DNA from: Thermoguttaceae bacterium | GTDB lineage: Bacteria; Planctomycetota; Planctomycetia; Pirellulales; Thermoguttaceae | Assembly (NCBI GenBank): GCA_017557195.1 | Contig: JAFZAL010000093.1 | Coordinates: forward strand, 1-33,674 | DNA length: 33,674 bases | Reading direction: 5' to 3' | In this document: one piece after another, positions 16,243 to 23,569 of the stretch | Numbering within the stretch: position 1 is the stretch's first letter | How the letters are laid out: each line of letters opens with the position of its first letter | Translations under genes and position numbers: made by a program | Notes under the pieces: generated by a model | Databases searched by the model: none | Seen by the model: only the letters and a program-made list of their open reading frames with translations | Told to the model about the DNA's origin: nothing

Positions 16243-17561
16243 TACTCGTCTCCCTCGATTTCTTTTCGCCGCAAGATATGATGGTAATGCTGGGCGAAGC
16301 GGTGGCTTTCGTCTCGGACGAACTGTAACAGACGCAGCGACCACGCATGACGCGACAGCCGTAGCGGCTCCTCGAATTCCGAGACGTAAACCTCTTCGTC
16401 GCGTTTCGCCAAGGAAATAACCGTCGGCATGGTTTTCAGATTGAGCTTTCTGAGCGATTCCAGAGCAAAGCGAAGCTGAATCTTGCCGCCGTCGATGAGC
16501 AGGATGTCCGGGAATCGTTCGTCCGCTTCTTTCAAAGCGCGAAACCGGCGGTAGACGACCTCGCCAATCGACGCGAAGTCGTTGACGCCCTGAACCGTTT
16601 TGATCTTGAATCGTCGATACCCCGGCTTGAACGGCAGCCCGTCGATAAACTGAACCAGCGACGCCACCATCGCGTCGCCCTGTAAATGGGCGATGTCGAT
16701 GCCCTCGATAATTCGGGGCAGTTCCGGCAGTTTCAAAACCTTCTGAAGCCCGATAACCCCTTTGCGCGGGTCGACGCAAAACGCCTCCGGCTGAACGTCC
16801 AGCTCCACGTCTCCGCACAAATCCAGCTTTTGCAGCGCGGCGATTTCGTCACGCAACCGGGCGGCGTCCTCGTAACGAAGCTCTTTCGACGCTTGTAACA
16901 TTTCAGCGTGAAGGTCTTCGAGGAACTCGGCGCGGTCAGAGTCCAGAAACTTTTGGAGCCGATGGATGATTTTCCGATATTCCTCTTTGGAAATTCGCCC
17001 GGCGCATGGAGCCGTACACTGACCAATCGACGCCAGCAGGCACGGTCGGCGATGTCGCTGCGCGTCGTCCTCCTGAACGTCCAGCTTGCACGTGCGGAAC
17101 TGAAAAATCTTTTGCAGCTCGGTTATCGTTTGACGCAGCGCGGACTGAACGAACGGACCGTACAGCTTCACGCCGGAGCTTTTGGGCTTTCGCGTCGCCT
17201 CGACCCGGGGGAACGTCTCGTAAGTATGAATCTGCAAGTACGGAAACGTTCGCGAGTCCTTGAGGTCTTTGTTGTGAATCGGCTGCAAGTCCTTGATAAG
17301 CCGCGATTCGTAGAGCAGGGCGTCGACTTCCGATTTTGTCTGGATGTAGTCGATGTCCTTGACCTCGTGAATCCAGTAGTTGATTCGCGGGTCGTCTTTT
17401 GCCGTCGAGAGAAAATAGCTTCCCGCCCGAGACCGGAGATTTTTCGCCTTGCCGACGTAAATCACCGCGCCCGCCTCGTTTTTCATCAGGTAGACGCCCG
17501 GGAATTCCGGGAACGTCTTGACCTTTTCCGCCGGAGGAACGGGAGCGTCCATGCTACTCAT
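16242..17561 (-). CDS. uvrC: UvrC-type excinuclease subunit lacking the C-terminal HhH domain
   Basis: UvrC makes the dual incisions in UvrABC nucleotide-excision repair. This 439-aa protein has a GIY-YIG nuclease (residues 18-96; GVY at 22-24, YVG at 35-37, the metal-binding Glu in LLYESRLIK, E84). Four Cys at 157, 173, 181 and 185 match the recently recognised Fe-S ligands of UvrC. A UVR (UvrB-contact) helix pair lies at 213-243. The RNase H-like 5' nuclease has GIDIAH (D288), LLIDGGK (D356) and DESHRFA (H419). It then ends, without the tandem helix-hairpin-helix region that brings typical UvrC to about 600 aa. Its start overlaps the end of the upstream esterase gene by eight bases. Confidence 0.9.
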   Translation of the reverse strand: MSSMDAPVPPAEKVKTFPEFPGVYLMKNEAGAVIYVGKAKNLRSRAGSYFLSTAKDDPRINYWIHEVKDIDYIQTKSEVDALLYESRLIKDLQPIHNKDLKDSRTFPYLQIHTYETFPRVEATRKPKSSGVKLYGPFVQSALRQTITELQKIFQFRTCKLDVQEDDAQRHRRPCLLASIGQCTAPCAGRISKEEYRKIIHRLQKFLDSDRAEFLEDLHAEMLQASKELRYEDAARLRDEIAALQKLDLCGDVELDVQPEAFCVDPRKGVIGLQKVLKLPELPRIIEGIDIAHLQGDAMVASLVQFIDGLPFKPGYRRFKIKTVQGVNDFASIGEVVYRRFRALKEADERFPDILLIDGGKIQLRFALESLRKLNLKTMPTVISLAKRDEEVYVSEFEEPLRLSRHAWSLRLLQFVRDESHRFAQHYHHILRRKEIEGDE

Positions 17562-18444
17562 CTTGCTGTCCTTGAATTGACTTCCAAATGTATTCTAACG
17601 CCGGTTTGACGCACGTGCCGTGATTGCAGCCGGGAAACGACCGGAACTCGACAACGCCGTGATTTTTGACCGTCTTGAGCATGGCGGCGATGAGCGCGTT
17701 TTCCTCGACGCGTGCCGGCCACTCAATCGCCGGATCGCCGCAAAGAAAATGAATCGGGGAAACGACCTTGTTCGTATACGACATCGGCGCGAAGGCATCA
17801 ACGACAATCGGATTGTCACGCGTTACGCTTTGATCCGGCGCAATCCCAGCCGCCGTTTTGCGATCCGCCACGATTCCAAAATGCGTTGTCGCCTGACCGC
17901 TAATCGGGAACAGCCCGGCAATGTCCGTGTTCTTCAATCCGTGCGCCGCCATGTACTGCGGATCCAGACCGACCATCATCGTCAAATACCCGCCGGCGGA
18001 ATGTCCGCTGACGTAAATGCGCGCCGGATCGCCCTGATACTTCTCGATGTTTTTGAACGTCCACGCGACGGCGGCAGCCGCGTCTTCGATGTAGTCCGGC
18101 TCTTTCGCCACAGGACGAAGCCGATAATTGACCGCAACGACAATGATCCCGTGGTTTGTCAGATCCGAAACCTCGTGCTTGCTCCCGCCGCTCAATCCGC
18201 CTCCATGAAACCAGACGACAACCGGCAGTTTCGCGTCCGCAGCTGCGTTTTGCGGAACGTAGACGTCCAGCATGCACCGCAGCGCTCGGTACTCCAAATT
18301 CCCACTTCCCGGCGCATCGGCGGAATAATACGGAACGTCCCGCGTCGGCAAATCGTCTGCGAATAGAGCGGCCGTGCAAAACGCGGTCAACAACGCCGTT
18401 AAACAAACAAGTCGGACGGAATCGGTAAGTTTTCGGAACATCAT
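17554..18444 (-). CDS. Secreted alpha/beta-hydrolase (carboxylesterase, HSL/BD-FAE-like)
   Basis: A 296-aa alpha/beta-hydrolase with an N-terminal signal peptide (hydrophobic 10-27, likely cut near ALFA-DD at 29). The oxyanion-hole motif HGGG is at 80-83, the nucleophile elbow GHSAGG puts Ser149 in place, and His275 in the NHGT stretch is the likely catalytic base. Asp237 in CGDPAIEW or a nearby acid would complete the triad. The family hydrolyses esters of small or carbohydrate-linked substrates; the periplasmic or extracellular location fits deacetylation of sugars, but this is inference. It is the upstream partner of uvrC with an eight-base overlap, although no functional link is obvious. 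Confidence 0.85.
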   Translation of the reverse strand: MMFRKLTDSVRLVCLTALLTAFCTAALFADDLPTRDVPYYSADAPGSGNLEYRALRCMLDVYVPQNAAADAKLPVVVWFHGGGLSGGSKHEVSDLTNHGIIVVAVNYRLRPVAKEPDYIEDAAAAVAWTFKNIEKYQGDPARIYVSGHSAGGYLTMMVGLDPQYMAAHGLKNTDIAGLFPISGQATTHFGIVADRKTAAGIAPDQSVTRDNPIVVDAFAPMSYTNKVVSPIHFLCGDPAIEWPARVEENALIAAMLKTVKNHGVVEFRSFPGCNHGTCVKPALEYIWKSIQGQQDE

Positions 18445-18660
18445 TTTGACGGTTTATATATTGTTATGGGATTGATATATTATTTACTCTACGACCAGCA
18501 TACATCATTTGGGAATTAATTTCAAGGGGGGAATTAAATGGCGAGCCGGACTCAACCATCGTGCAGCGCTTTGCGTAATTCCGCATTCCCCGCCCCCCTG
18601 TACGGTCTTGTAATAATATGGTATAATATAGTTAAATTATAGATGAAAGGAGTCTAGACC
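18445..18660. other. Divergent intergenic region with a dispersed repeat segment
   Basis: No gene is seen. The segment 18563-18587 repeats, with one extra base, the sequence at 16185-16208. A GCGAGCCGG start at 18541 is shared with the stem-loop group at 30677. TATAAT at 18622-18627 and TTGTAA at 18608 are promoter-like but poorly spaced relative to each other. An AGGAG Shine-Dalgarno precedes the ATG at 18661. Confidence 0.45.
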
Positions 18661-19188
18661 ATGTCAGATTCACCAAACGAACCCGTTATTCCCGACCAGA
18701 ACCAAAACGTCTACAGCCAAATTGACGTTACCCAAATCGGCGCGCCCGCCGCTCCGCTGCTGGGAAGTACAGAATTCGAAACGAATATTCTGCAGGCGCT
18801 CTTTCAGATGACGGAACTGCAGCGTCGTCAAAATCAGCTGCTCGAAGCCCTGGTCGAACGCATGACGATTCTGGTCAATCAGAACGCCGCGCCCAATCAG
18901 CAAAAGGCGGCTGAACTCCAGAAATGGCAAACAGACAATCCGTTCTTAACTGACGATTGCCGAGACGCCATGGAAGCGCTGACGAAAATTCACACAAATT
19001 ACATCCAGGAATTCGCCAACGAACTGACAACCAGAAAAGAGGAAATCCTCGACAGCGAGTACTCGTTCAACGACTTCATCGACAAGTTCGGTCCCCGCAT
19101 GATGCAGCTTAACGGGCTGATCCAGTTCCTGTCGTATCTCAGCGCCCAAATCAAGGGCGTTAAACACCCGATGGGGAAGAGTAATTAG
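18661..19188 (+). CDS. Conserved-looking hypothetical protein, helical, cytoplasmic
   Basis: A 175-aa protein that I do not recognise. The first 40 residues are polar and probably disordered. Residues about 40-80 are a Gln/Leu-rich amphipathic helix with coiled-coil character (ILQALFQMTELQRRQNQLLE), and the rest is also mainly helical. It has no signal peptide or membrane segment. Start choice is well supported by AAAGGAG eight bases upstream. The stop codon is already part of a TTAGTGG/TAAGTAA heptamer array. Possibly a small oligomerising or structural protein, but no function can be given. Confidence 0.75.
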   Translation: MSDSPNEPVIPDQNQNVYSQIDVTQIGAPAAPLLGSTEFETNILQALFQMTELQRRQNQLLEALVERMTILVNQNAAPNQQKAAELQKWQTDNPFLTDDCRDAMEALTKIHTNYIQEFANELTTRKEEILDSEYSFNDFIDKFGPRMMQLNGLIQFLSYLSAQIKGVKHPMGKSN

Positions 19189-19268
19189 TGGTAAGTAATA
19201 AGTGATTAGTGGTAAGTACGCAAGCGTCGCTCATACTTACCACTTACCACTTACCACTTACCACGTAG
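19185..19268. repeat. Heptanucleotide arrays forming a perfect-armed hairpin (site C)
   Basis: The whole space between convergent genes is made of 7-bp units. Bases 19185-19219 are five units of the TTAGTGG/TAAGTAA type, 19220-19233 are two spacer units, and 19234-19268 are five units of the CACTTAC type, the reverse complement. GTGGTAAGTA (19209-19218) and TACTTACCAC (19234-19243) form ten perfect pairs. The array includes the stop codon of the upstream gene and ends two bases before the stop of the minus gene. It may be a bidirectional terminator. The spacer ACGCAAGCG is the reverse complement of a motif in site B. Confidence 0.85.
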
Positions 19269-19270
19269 CG

Positions 19271-19729
19271 CTAGTCCAACACGTACTTGCTGTCCGCGTC
19301 TTCTTCGTGACGAATCTCGTCAACTTTTTCTTTTTTGCCCCAGCCGGCGTAGAGTTTATCCGGGGCGTTGAGAACCAGCCCGGGAACGTCGCTGACGCAT
19401 TTGTACGCGTGAACCACTCCCGGCGGAACGATAACGCGAACCGGGTTGACTTCGCCCGCTTCAAAGGTCATCTTTTCGCCGAACGTTTCGGAACCTTCGC
19501 GGGAATCCCAAAGGTACACTTTGAACGTCCCAGGACCCATGAAAATAAAGATGTCGGTTTGTTCAACATGCTCGTGCGGTCCGCGGGCGACGCCCGGCAG
19601 CGTTAGAGAAACGTACATCATTTCCGGAAAGACGCCTTCCGGAAGTTCGTCTTTTCGATACGTTTCCGTCAACCAGCCTCGATGGTCTGTAAATTTTTTC
19701 AGAGGAACGATTTCTACTCCATTAATCAT
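19271..19729 (-). CDS. dTDP-4-dehydrorhamnose 3,5-epimerase-like cupin (RmlC family)
   Basis: A 152-aa single-domain cupin. ARGPHEHVEQTDIFIF (residues 48-63, H52) corresponds to the catalytic Arg-His region of RmlC, and VPPGVVHAYK (101-110) to its conserved second His strand. RmlC itself is about 180 aa, so this is a short member and could instead be a dTDP-sugar isomerase or a WxcM-type enzyme. It is downstream of rmlA with a 21-bp gap and a good AAGGAA Shine-Dalgarno, so the pair forms an operon. It likely works on a dTDP-hexose made from the RmlA product. No rmlB or rmlD is in the window. Confidence 0.8.
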   Translation of the reverse strand: MINGVEIVPLKKFTDHRGWLTETYRKDELPEGVFPEMMYVSLTLPGVARGPHEHVEQTDIFIFMGPGTFKVYLWDSREGSETFGEKMTFEAGEVNPVRVIVPPGVVHAYKCVSDVPGLVLNAPDKLYAGWGKKEKVDEIRHEEDADSKYVLD

Positions 19730-19750
19730 TTTTTGAATTCCTTTCGTATT

Positions 19751-20647
19751 CTAAATTTCCCACTTGCAGTCAATTTTGAGCAAGTTCCGAAGATAGTCGC
19801 CGTACTGATTGTTTTGACGCTCTGCCAGCTTTTCCAGATGATCTTTATCGATAAATCCCTGACAGTACGCGATTTCTTCCAGACAGGCGATTTTCAGCCC
19901 TTGACGGCTTTCGACCGTTTCAACGTAGTTCGACGCCTGCAAGAGCGACTCGTGCGTTCCCGTGTCCAGCCAGGCGAACCCGCGGCTGAGCGTTTCAACG
20001 TGAAGCTGATTTCGAGAGAGATATTCCCGATTGACATCGGTAATTTCCAGCTCTCCGCGAGGCGAGGGCTTGAGATTTTTGGCGATTTTGACGACGTCGT
20101 TGTCGTAAAAATACAAGCCTGTAACAGCAAAGTTTGACTTTGGATTTTTCGGCTTTTCCTGAATGTCCAGCGCAACGCCGTTATTATCAAAATTGATAAC
20201 TCCGTACCGGTGCGGGTCTTTAACCCAGTAGGCGAACACCGACGCCCCCGACGGCTGCGACGCCGCGTGACGAAGCATCTTTCTGAATCCCTGACCGTAA
20301 AAGATGTTGTCTCCCAAAATCAGAGCGACATGACCGCTTCCGATAAACTCTTCGCCGATAATAAACGCCTGCGCCAAACCGTCTGGAGACGGCTGAACGG
20401 CGTACTGAATTTTGATTCCCCATCGTGAACCGTCGCCCAGGAGACGTTCAAACGTAGGCGTGTCAACCGGCGTTGAAATAACAAGAATGTCCCGAATCCC
20501 CGCCATCATCAAAACGGACAACGGATAATAAATCATCGGTTTATCGTAAATTGGCAGCAGCTGTTTGCTTACGGCAAGGGTTATTGGGTGCAGCCGCGTT
20601 CCCGCCCCGCCTGCCAATATGATTCCTTTTTTACATTGATTTTTCAT
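19751..20647 (-). CDS. rfbA: Glucose-1-phosphate thymidylyltransferase (RmlA/RfbA)
   Basis: Makes dTDP-glucose from dTTP and glucose-1-phosphate, the first step of dTDP-rhamnose and related sugars. The N-terminal [16 protein letters not shown] loop binds the nucleotide; [25 protein letters not shown] is nearly invariant in the family, and [11 protein letters not shown] and [10 protein letters not shown] are also diagnostic. I prefer the ATG at 20647 (298 aa, close to the usual 290) over a TTG 45 bases upstream, because the extra residues do not resemble the family and a GAAG precedes the later ATG. It heads a two-gene operon with the RmlC-like cupin and could supply the exopolysaccharide pathway upstream. 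Confidence 0.93.
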   Translation of the reverse strand: MKNQCKKGIILAGGAGTRLHPITLAVSKQLLPIYDKPMIYYPLSVLMMAGIRDILVISTPVDTPTFERLLGDGSRWGIKIQYAVQPSPDGLAQAFIIGEEFIGSGHVALILGDNIFYGQGFRKMLRHAASQPSGASVFAYWVKDPHRYGVINFDNNGVALDIQEKPKNPKSNFAVTGLYFYDNDVVKIAKNLKPSPRGELEITDVNREYLSRNQLHVETLSRGFAWLDTGTHESLLQASNYVETVESRQGLKIACLEEIAYCQGFIDKDHLEKLAERQNNQYGDYLRNLLKIDCKWEI

Positions 20648-20760
20648 AATTGACATCTTCGTATTCAGAAGTCTGAAAAAATCCTTCAACAACGTTTATG
20701 TCAATATTTTACCGATTTTAAGAAAAAAATCAACAGGATAAAAAGGCGTATTGAAAAGAA

Positions 20761-21045
20761 TCAGGTCTTTTTTTTCTTCTTTTCGATTCGTTCTAAATCG
20801 CGGTATCGATAAACGCCGGCACGGGCGTCTTCCAGCTTCCCGGCTAAATCGCGAACGTATTTGTTAAGCGTTGCCAGGGCTGTAAGAGCCATCGTCTCGT
20901 TAATAAGAATATCCGGTCGGGCGATTTCATTCTGATCGAGAGCATCGTCCCACGAATCGCACAGCTTCGAGAGCTGCGCCGTAAGTTCTGTCAAAGGAGT
21001 TAAAACCAATTTATGAACGTCCTTGCTTGTACGAAATTTTCCCAT
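20761..21045 (-). CDS. Small helical hypothetical protein
   Basis: A 94-aa protein not recognised. It is Leu-rich and predicted all-helical, starts MGKFRTSKDVHKLVLTPL and ends in a very basic tail with six consecutive Lys. There is no membrane segment or Cys motif. A weak AGGT lies upstream of the ATG. It is co-directional with rmlA, 113 bp before it. The tail might bind nucleic acid or membrane lipid, but that is a guess. Confidence 0.55.
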   Translation of the reverse strand: MGKFRTSKDVHKLVLTPLTELTAQLSKLCDSWDDALDQNEIARPDILINETMALTALATLNKYVRDLAGKLEDARAGVYRYRDLERIEKKKKKT

Positions 21046-21390
21046 TTTAAATTACCTGTTCTGATTAGGGGTCCAACAAAAATCTGTACGACGCTCGTCT
21101 GTCAATAATAATTTCAGAGATAACAACGCATATTAGCCTGACGCCATTGCGTTTGAAATCATTTGGCATCATATTTAGTATTATATAACATAGATTACAC
21201 CTTTTTTGATTCATGAAAAGGCAGTTTTCAAAGAAAAGCTCTAAATCCTGCCAGAAAAATTTAAAAAATCCAAAAAACTTTCCAAATATTTAATATTTGG
21301 TCGACCATTTGGCAATCTATTTGGCTTTTTCTGATTATGATAGTTGTATGATTTATCCAATTTGTTTCATTTGCGTATTTTGGGAATATA
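21046..21390. other. AT-rich spacer with palindromes upstream of the HTH/zinc-ribbon gene
   Basis: No gene is visible in about 345 bp between divergent genes. The right half holds a perfect palindrome, CCAAATATT-T-AATATTTGG (21282-21300), overlapping TGGTCGACCA (21298-21307), and further ATTTGG copies at 21308 and 21320. The last ones overlap a TTGGCA-18-GATTAT promoter-like pair (21309-21338). This arrangement is what an autoregulatory operator would look like. Confidence 0.5.
21282..21325. promoter_or_regulatory. Possible operator cluster (ATTTGG/CCAAAT repeats)
   Basis: Four ATTTGG-type half sites occur within 44 bp: an inverted pair (21282-21300) and two direct copies (21308-21313 and 21320-21325). 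They sit about 70-110 bp before the start codon of a helix-turn-helix gene. The binding protein is unknown. Confidence 0.4.
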
Positions 21391-21756
21391 ATGAATTATT
21401 TGACTAAAAGCATTCGAACGCTGCATTGCAACGGCATTTGCATTAGAGAGATTGCACGACGTTATAAATTGGCTCCGTCAACGGTTTACAGAGTAATCCA
21501 CGGACATGCCTTGTCCTCTGGAAATCGGTGCCCAAACTGCGGCGCTTTGTTATGCGGAAATGGGTGTCTTGCCTGTCAGCTGCGAAGACTATTGACGAAA
21601 TCCCACATACGCTTGCCGGATAAATGGGACTGCTTGTTGAAATGGGATGGACGGATAACATTCATCCGGCTGGAATTGCGTCCGCCGGAATACGAACGAT
21701 ATTTGGTTGTTCGAAAACGAAAAGAGGAAGAACTCAACCGAATTCGGTTTAAGTAA
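21391..21756 (+). CDS. Small helix-turn-helix plus zinc-ribbon protein
   Basis: A 121-aa basic protein. Residues 17-38 (ICIREIARRYKLAPSTVYRVIHG) are a clear resolvase/sigma-like helix-turn-helix. Residues 47-62 carry CPNC and CLAC knuckles (C47, C50, C59, C62, with an extra C55), a compact zinc-ribbon. The C-terminal third is Arg/Lys/Glu-rich. It is probably a DNA-binding regulator, perhaps controlling its own promoter through the palindromes upstream. It resembles small HTH/zinc proteins seen in planctomycete genomes, but I cannot name a family. It is not accompanied by an integrase or transposase, so a mobile-element origin is not supported. Confidence 0.7.
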   Translation: MNYLTKSIRTLHCNGICIREIARRYKLAPSTVYRVIHGHALSSGNRCPNCGALLCGNGCLACQLRRLLTKSHIRLPDKWDCLLKWDGRITFIRLELRPPEYERYLVVRKRKEEELNRIRFK

Positions 21757-21767
21757 CGGTAATATTC

Positions 21768-22616
21768 TTAGGACTTTATAACCGCCTGAGTCATTGAACA
21801 TTTCGGGAATCGCTTTGAAGTCAGAATCCAGTCTGCGCCGTCGAGAAACGCCTGTTCAACGTCCGATTTGTCTTCAACGCGAACGCCGACCGCGCATTGG
21901 GCTGGCAGCAGTTCTCGCGCCTGACGAACGGAAACGGCTTCCGGGCTGAGTACGACGCCGTCCGCTTTGGCAAGAACCGCCAAATCGCAGCGGTCGACAA
22001 CGAACAGGAATTTGTTGGATTCCCGGATTGTGGGAAGAATCTTTTGAATTCCAGCGACGAACTGAGCGTCTGAAGCTTTTTTCGCTGTCAGGCAAACAAA
22101 GTCCGCCGAGATTTTGGAGCAGTCTTTCGCTTGAAACTCGCCCTTAATAAACAATTCGTTTAAGTCCAAAACCGCCGCCTTTGGACGCTGCGGAAATCGT
22201 TCTTTGTTGACAAATAGCGTCTGGACGATTTTTTGAATCGTATAGGAATCGTAGCGCAACTGTTCCAGCCCTCCGCTGATTGCTGGGCAGACGACTTTGG
22301 AATACTCTTCAAGCGAGCGAAGCGACTCCTGAATTCGAGTAAAATTCGCTGCCAGTACAGACTGCGCGTCGTCCCGCTGACGTTCCGAGTCCAGCGTAAT
22401 TCCCGTTCCGACGTCCTGCCGCGTCTCTCGGGCGCTCAGACGCTCTGAAAGCGGGATCTCGCCCATGAGCCGGGTAAACGTATGACGAAACCGCTTAAGT
22501 TGCTGCGTCGCCAGAGCGTCGTCGAGGACAAAGCGAACGTAGTCTTCTACAACGCGCAAGCCCTCGCGGGCGCGGTTAGCGGAAGCGTCAATAAGTCGGA
22601 GAATGTTGGAATCCAT
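21768..22616 (-). CDS. ThiE-like protein with N-terminal ThiD2-type domain, catalytic motifs degenerate
   Basis: A 282-aa protein. Residues 1-130 (DASANRAREGLRVVEDYVRFV and following) match the helical domain (ThiD2 type, PF17792) fused in front of thiamine-phosphate synthase in several bacteria, including planctomycetes. Residues about 145-282 resemble a TIM-barrel ThiE: VVDRCDLAVLAKADGVVLS aligns with the usual NDR..GADGVHLGQ, and GADWIL with GADYVG. But the Asp-rich loop is changed (VHLGQ to VVLSP), GxSxH is replaced by GVRVED, and the C-terminal GPxxxT region is missing. A full thiamine-phosphate synthase activity is therefore doubtful. It may serve another thiazole/pyrimidine-related role. 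No Shine-Dalgarno precedes the ATG. Confidence 0.7.
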   Translation of the reverse strand: MDSNILRLIDASANRAREGLRVVEDYVRFVLDDALATQQLKRFRHTFTRLMGEIPLSERLSARETRQDVGTGITLDSERQRDDAQSVLAANFTRIQESLRSLEEYSKVVCPAISGGLEQLRYDSYTIQKIVQTLFVNKERFPQRPKAAVLDLNELFIKGEFQAKDCSKISADFVCLTAKKASDAQFVAGIQKILPTIRESNKFLFVVDRCDLAVLAKADGVVLSPEAVSVRQARELLPAQCAVGVRVEDKSDVEQAFLDGADWILTSKRFPKCSMTQAVIKS

Positions 22617-22636
22617 GGGCGGTTTAGGGAAGCTGA

Positions 22637-23569
22637 TTAATTAATAAACAGCGTACTCTCCAATTCTTCCTTTGCTTTTATTAAACGTTTGATACCAACA
22701 TTATAATAGTCTGTATTATTTTCGATACCAATATAATGACGTTCTGTATTCAAAGCAGCAACAAGAGTTGTAGCGCTGCCGCAAAATGGATCAAGAACCA
22801 ATTGTCCTTTGATAGTCGTCAATTCTATAAGGAATTGCATCAATTTAAGTGGTTTTTGGGTTGGGTGAAGTCCAGTGTCAGACTGAAGCGATTTAACTGT
22901 TACCATATTATTAGGTTCTAAACCGTATTTTTGAAAAACAGTTTCATTATATGCTCCAACACCATACTGCAAAACATTGTCTGCGATTGTTCCCCCAATT
23001 TTGTATGGCTTGGAAAACCAAAGAATTGGCTCAAAAACAGGTCGTAAATTACCAATCTTCCAGCCTTCCCATTTTTGTGCGGATTCTTCATCATCACGAC
23101 GAGAATAGACAACGCTCAATCGTTGCGCTCTATGCGGAGCTTGTTTTTTATTCCATGAGATCATATCCTTAAATGTAAATCCTGCTTCTTCAAAAGCAAC
23201 AATACATCTTGGGGCTAATCGACGACCAGCAAAAACGAATACATTTCCACCTGGAACCAATACACGAAACCAGTCTTTTGCCCAGCTGCAAACCCAGTTG
23301 TAATACTGTATCGGTATTTGTCGATCTGCTTCAGACCAGCCATTAAGCGGTTTTCCCCTTTTCTTGAAAATCGCTCCTGCCTTGTCTTGAGCCGGGCTAT
23401 GTCCTAATAATGCGGAATTGGTATTGGAATGCAAAACATCCCAGTCCTCCATTGAAATCCCGTATGGAATATCGCTGAGTATCAAATGCACTTTTGAGTC
23501 TGGAAAATCCTTGAGCAGGGATATTGAATCTCCAAAGAGCAAAACGTCAGAAGGAAAATCGGAATTCAT
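22637..23569 (-). CDS. Type II DNA methyltransferase (beta class), partner of a HindIII-like nuclease
   Basis: A 310-aa amino-methyltransferase that would protect the host by methylating the site cut by the nuclease upstream. Catalytic motif IV is SDIPYG (32-37), a variant of DPPY; the AdoMet-binding motif I is DPFCGS (260-265), after LHPTQKP (235-241). The order IV before I, with the target-recognition region between, defines the beta class. A longer frame starts at 23629, but the ATG at 23569 overlaps the nuclease stop as ATGA, gives a length expected for the family and matches its N-terminus, so I chose it. The region is visibly AT-richer than its neighbours, suggesting acquisition by transfer. 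Confidence 0.9.
   Translation of the reverse strand: MNSDFPSDVLLFGDSISLLKDFPDSKVHLILSDIPYGISMEDWDVLHSNTNSALLGHSPAQDKAGAIFKKRGKPLNGWSEADRQIPIQYYNWVCSWAKDWFRVLVPGGNVFVFAGRRLAPRCIVAFEEAGFTFKDMISWNKKQAPHRAQRLSVVYSRRDDEESAQKWEGWKIGNLRPVFEPILWFSKPYKIGGTIADNVLQYGVGAYNETVFQKYGLEPNNMVTVKSLQSDTGLHPTQKPLKLMQFLIELTTIKGQLVLDPFCGSATTLVAALNTERHYIGIENNTDYYNVGIKRLIKAKEELESTLFIN

Noticed and set aside
17620..18366. 248-codon open frame antisense to the secreted hydrolase
   Set aside because: The sense strand encodes a complete alpha/beta-hydrolase with a signal peptide and triad. The antisense product is Arg-rich and unrecognisable.
21391..21756. Remnant of a transposase or integrase because of the resolvase-like HTH
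   Set aside because: No catalytic domain, terminal repeats or flanking duplication is seen. The small ORF is intact with its own zinc-ribbon.
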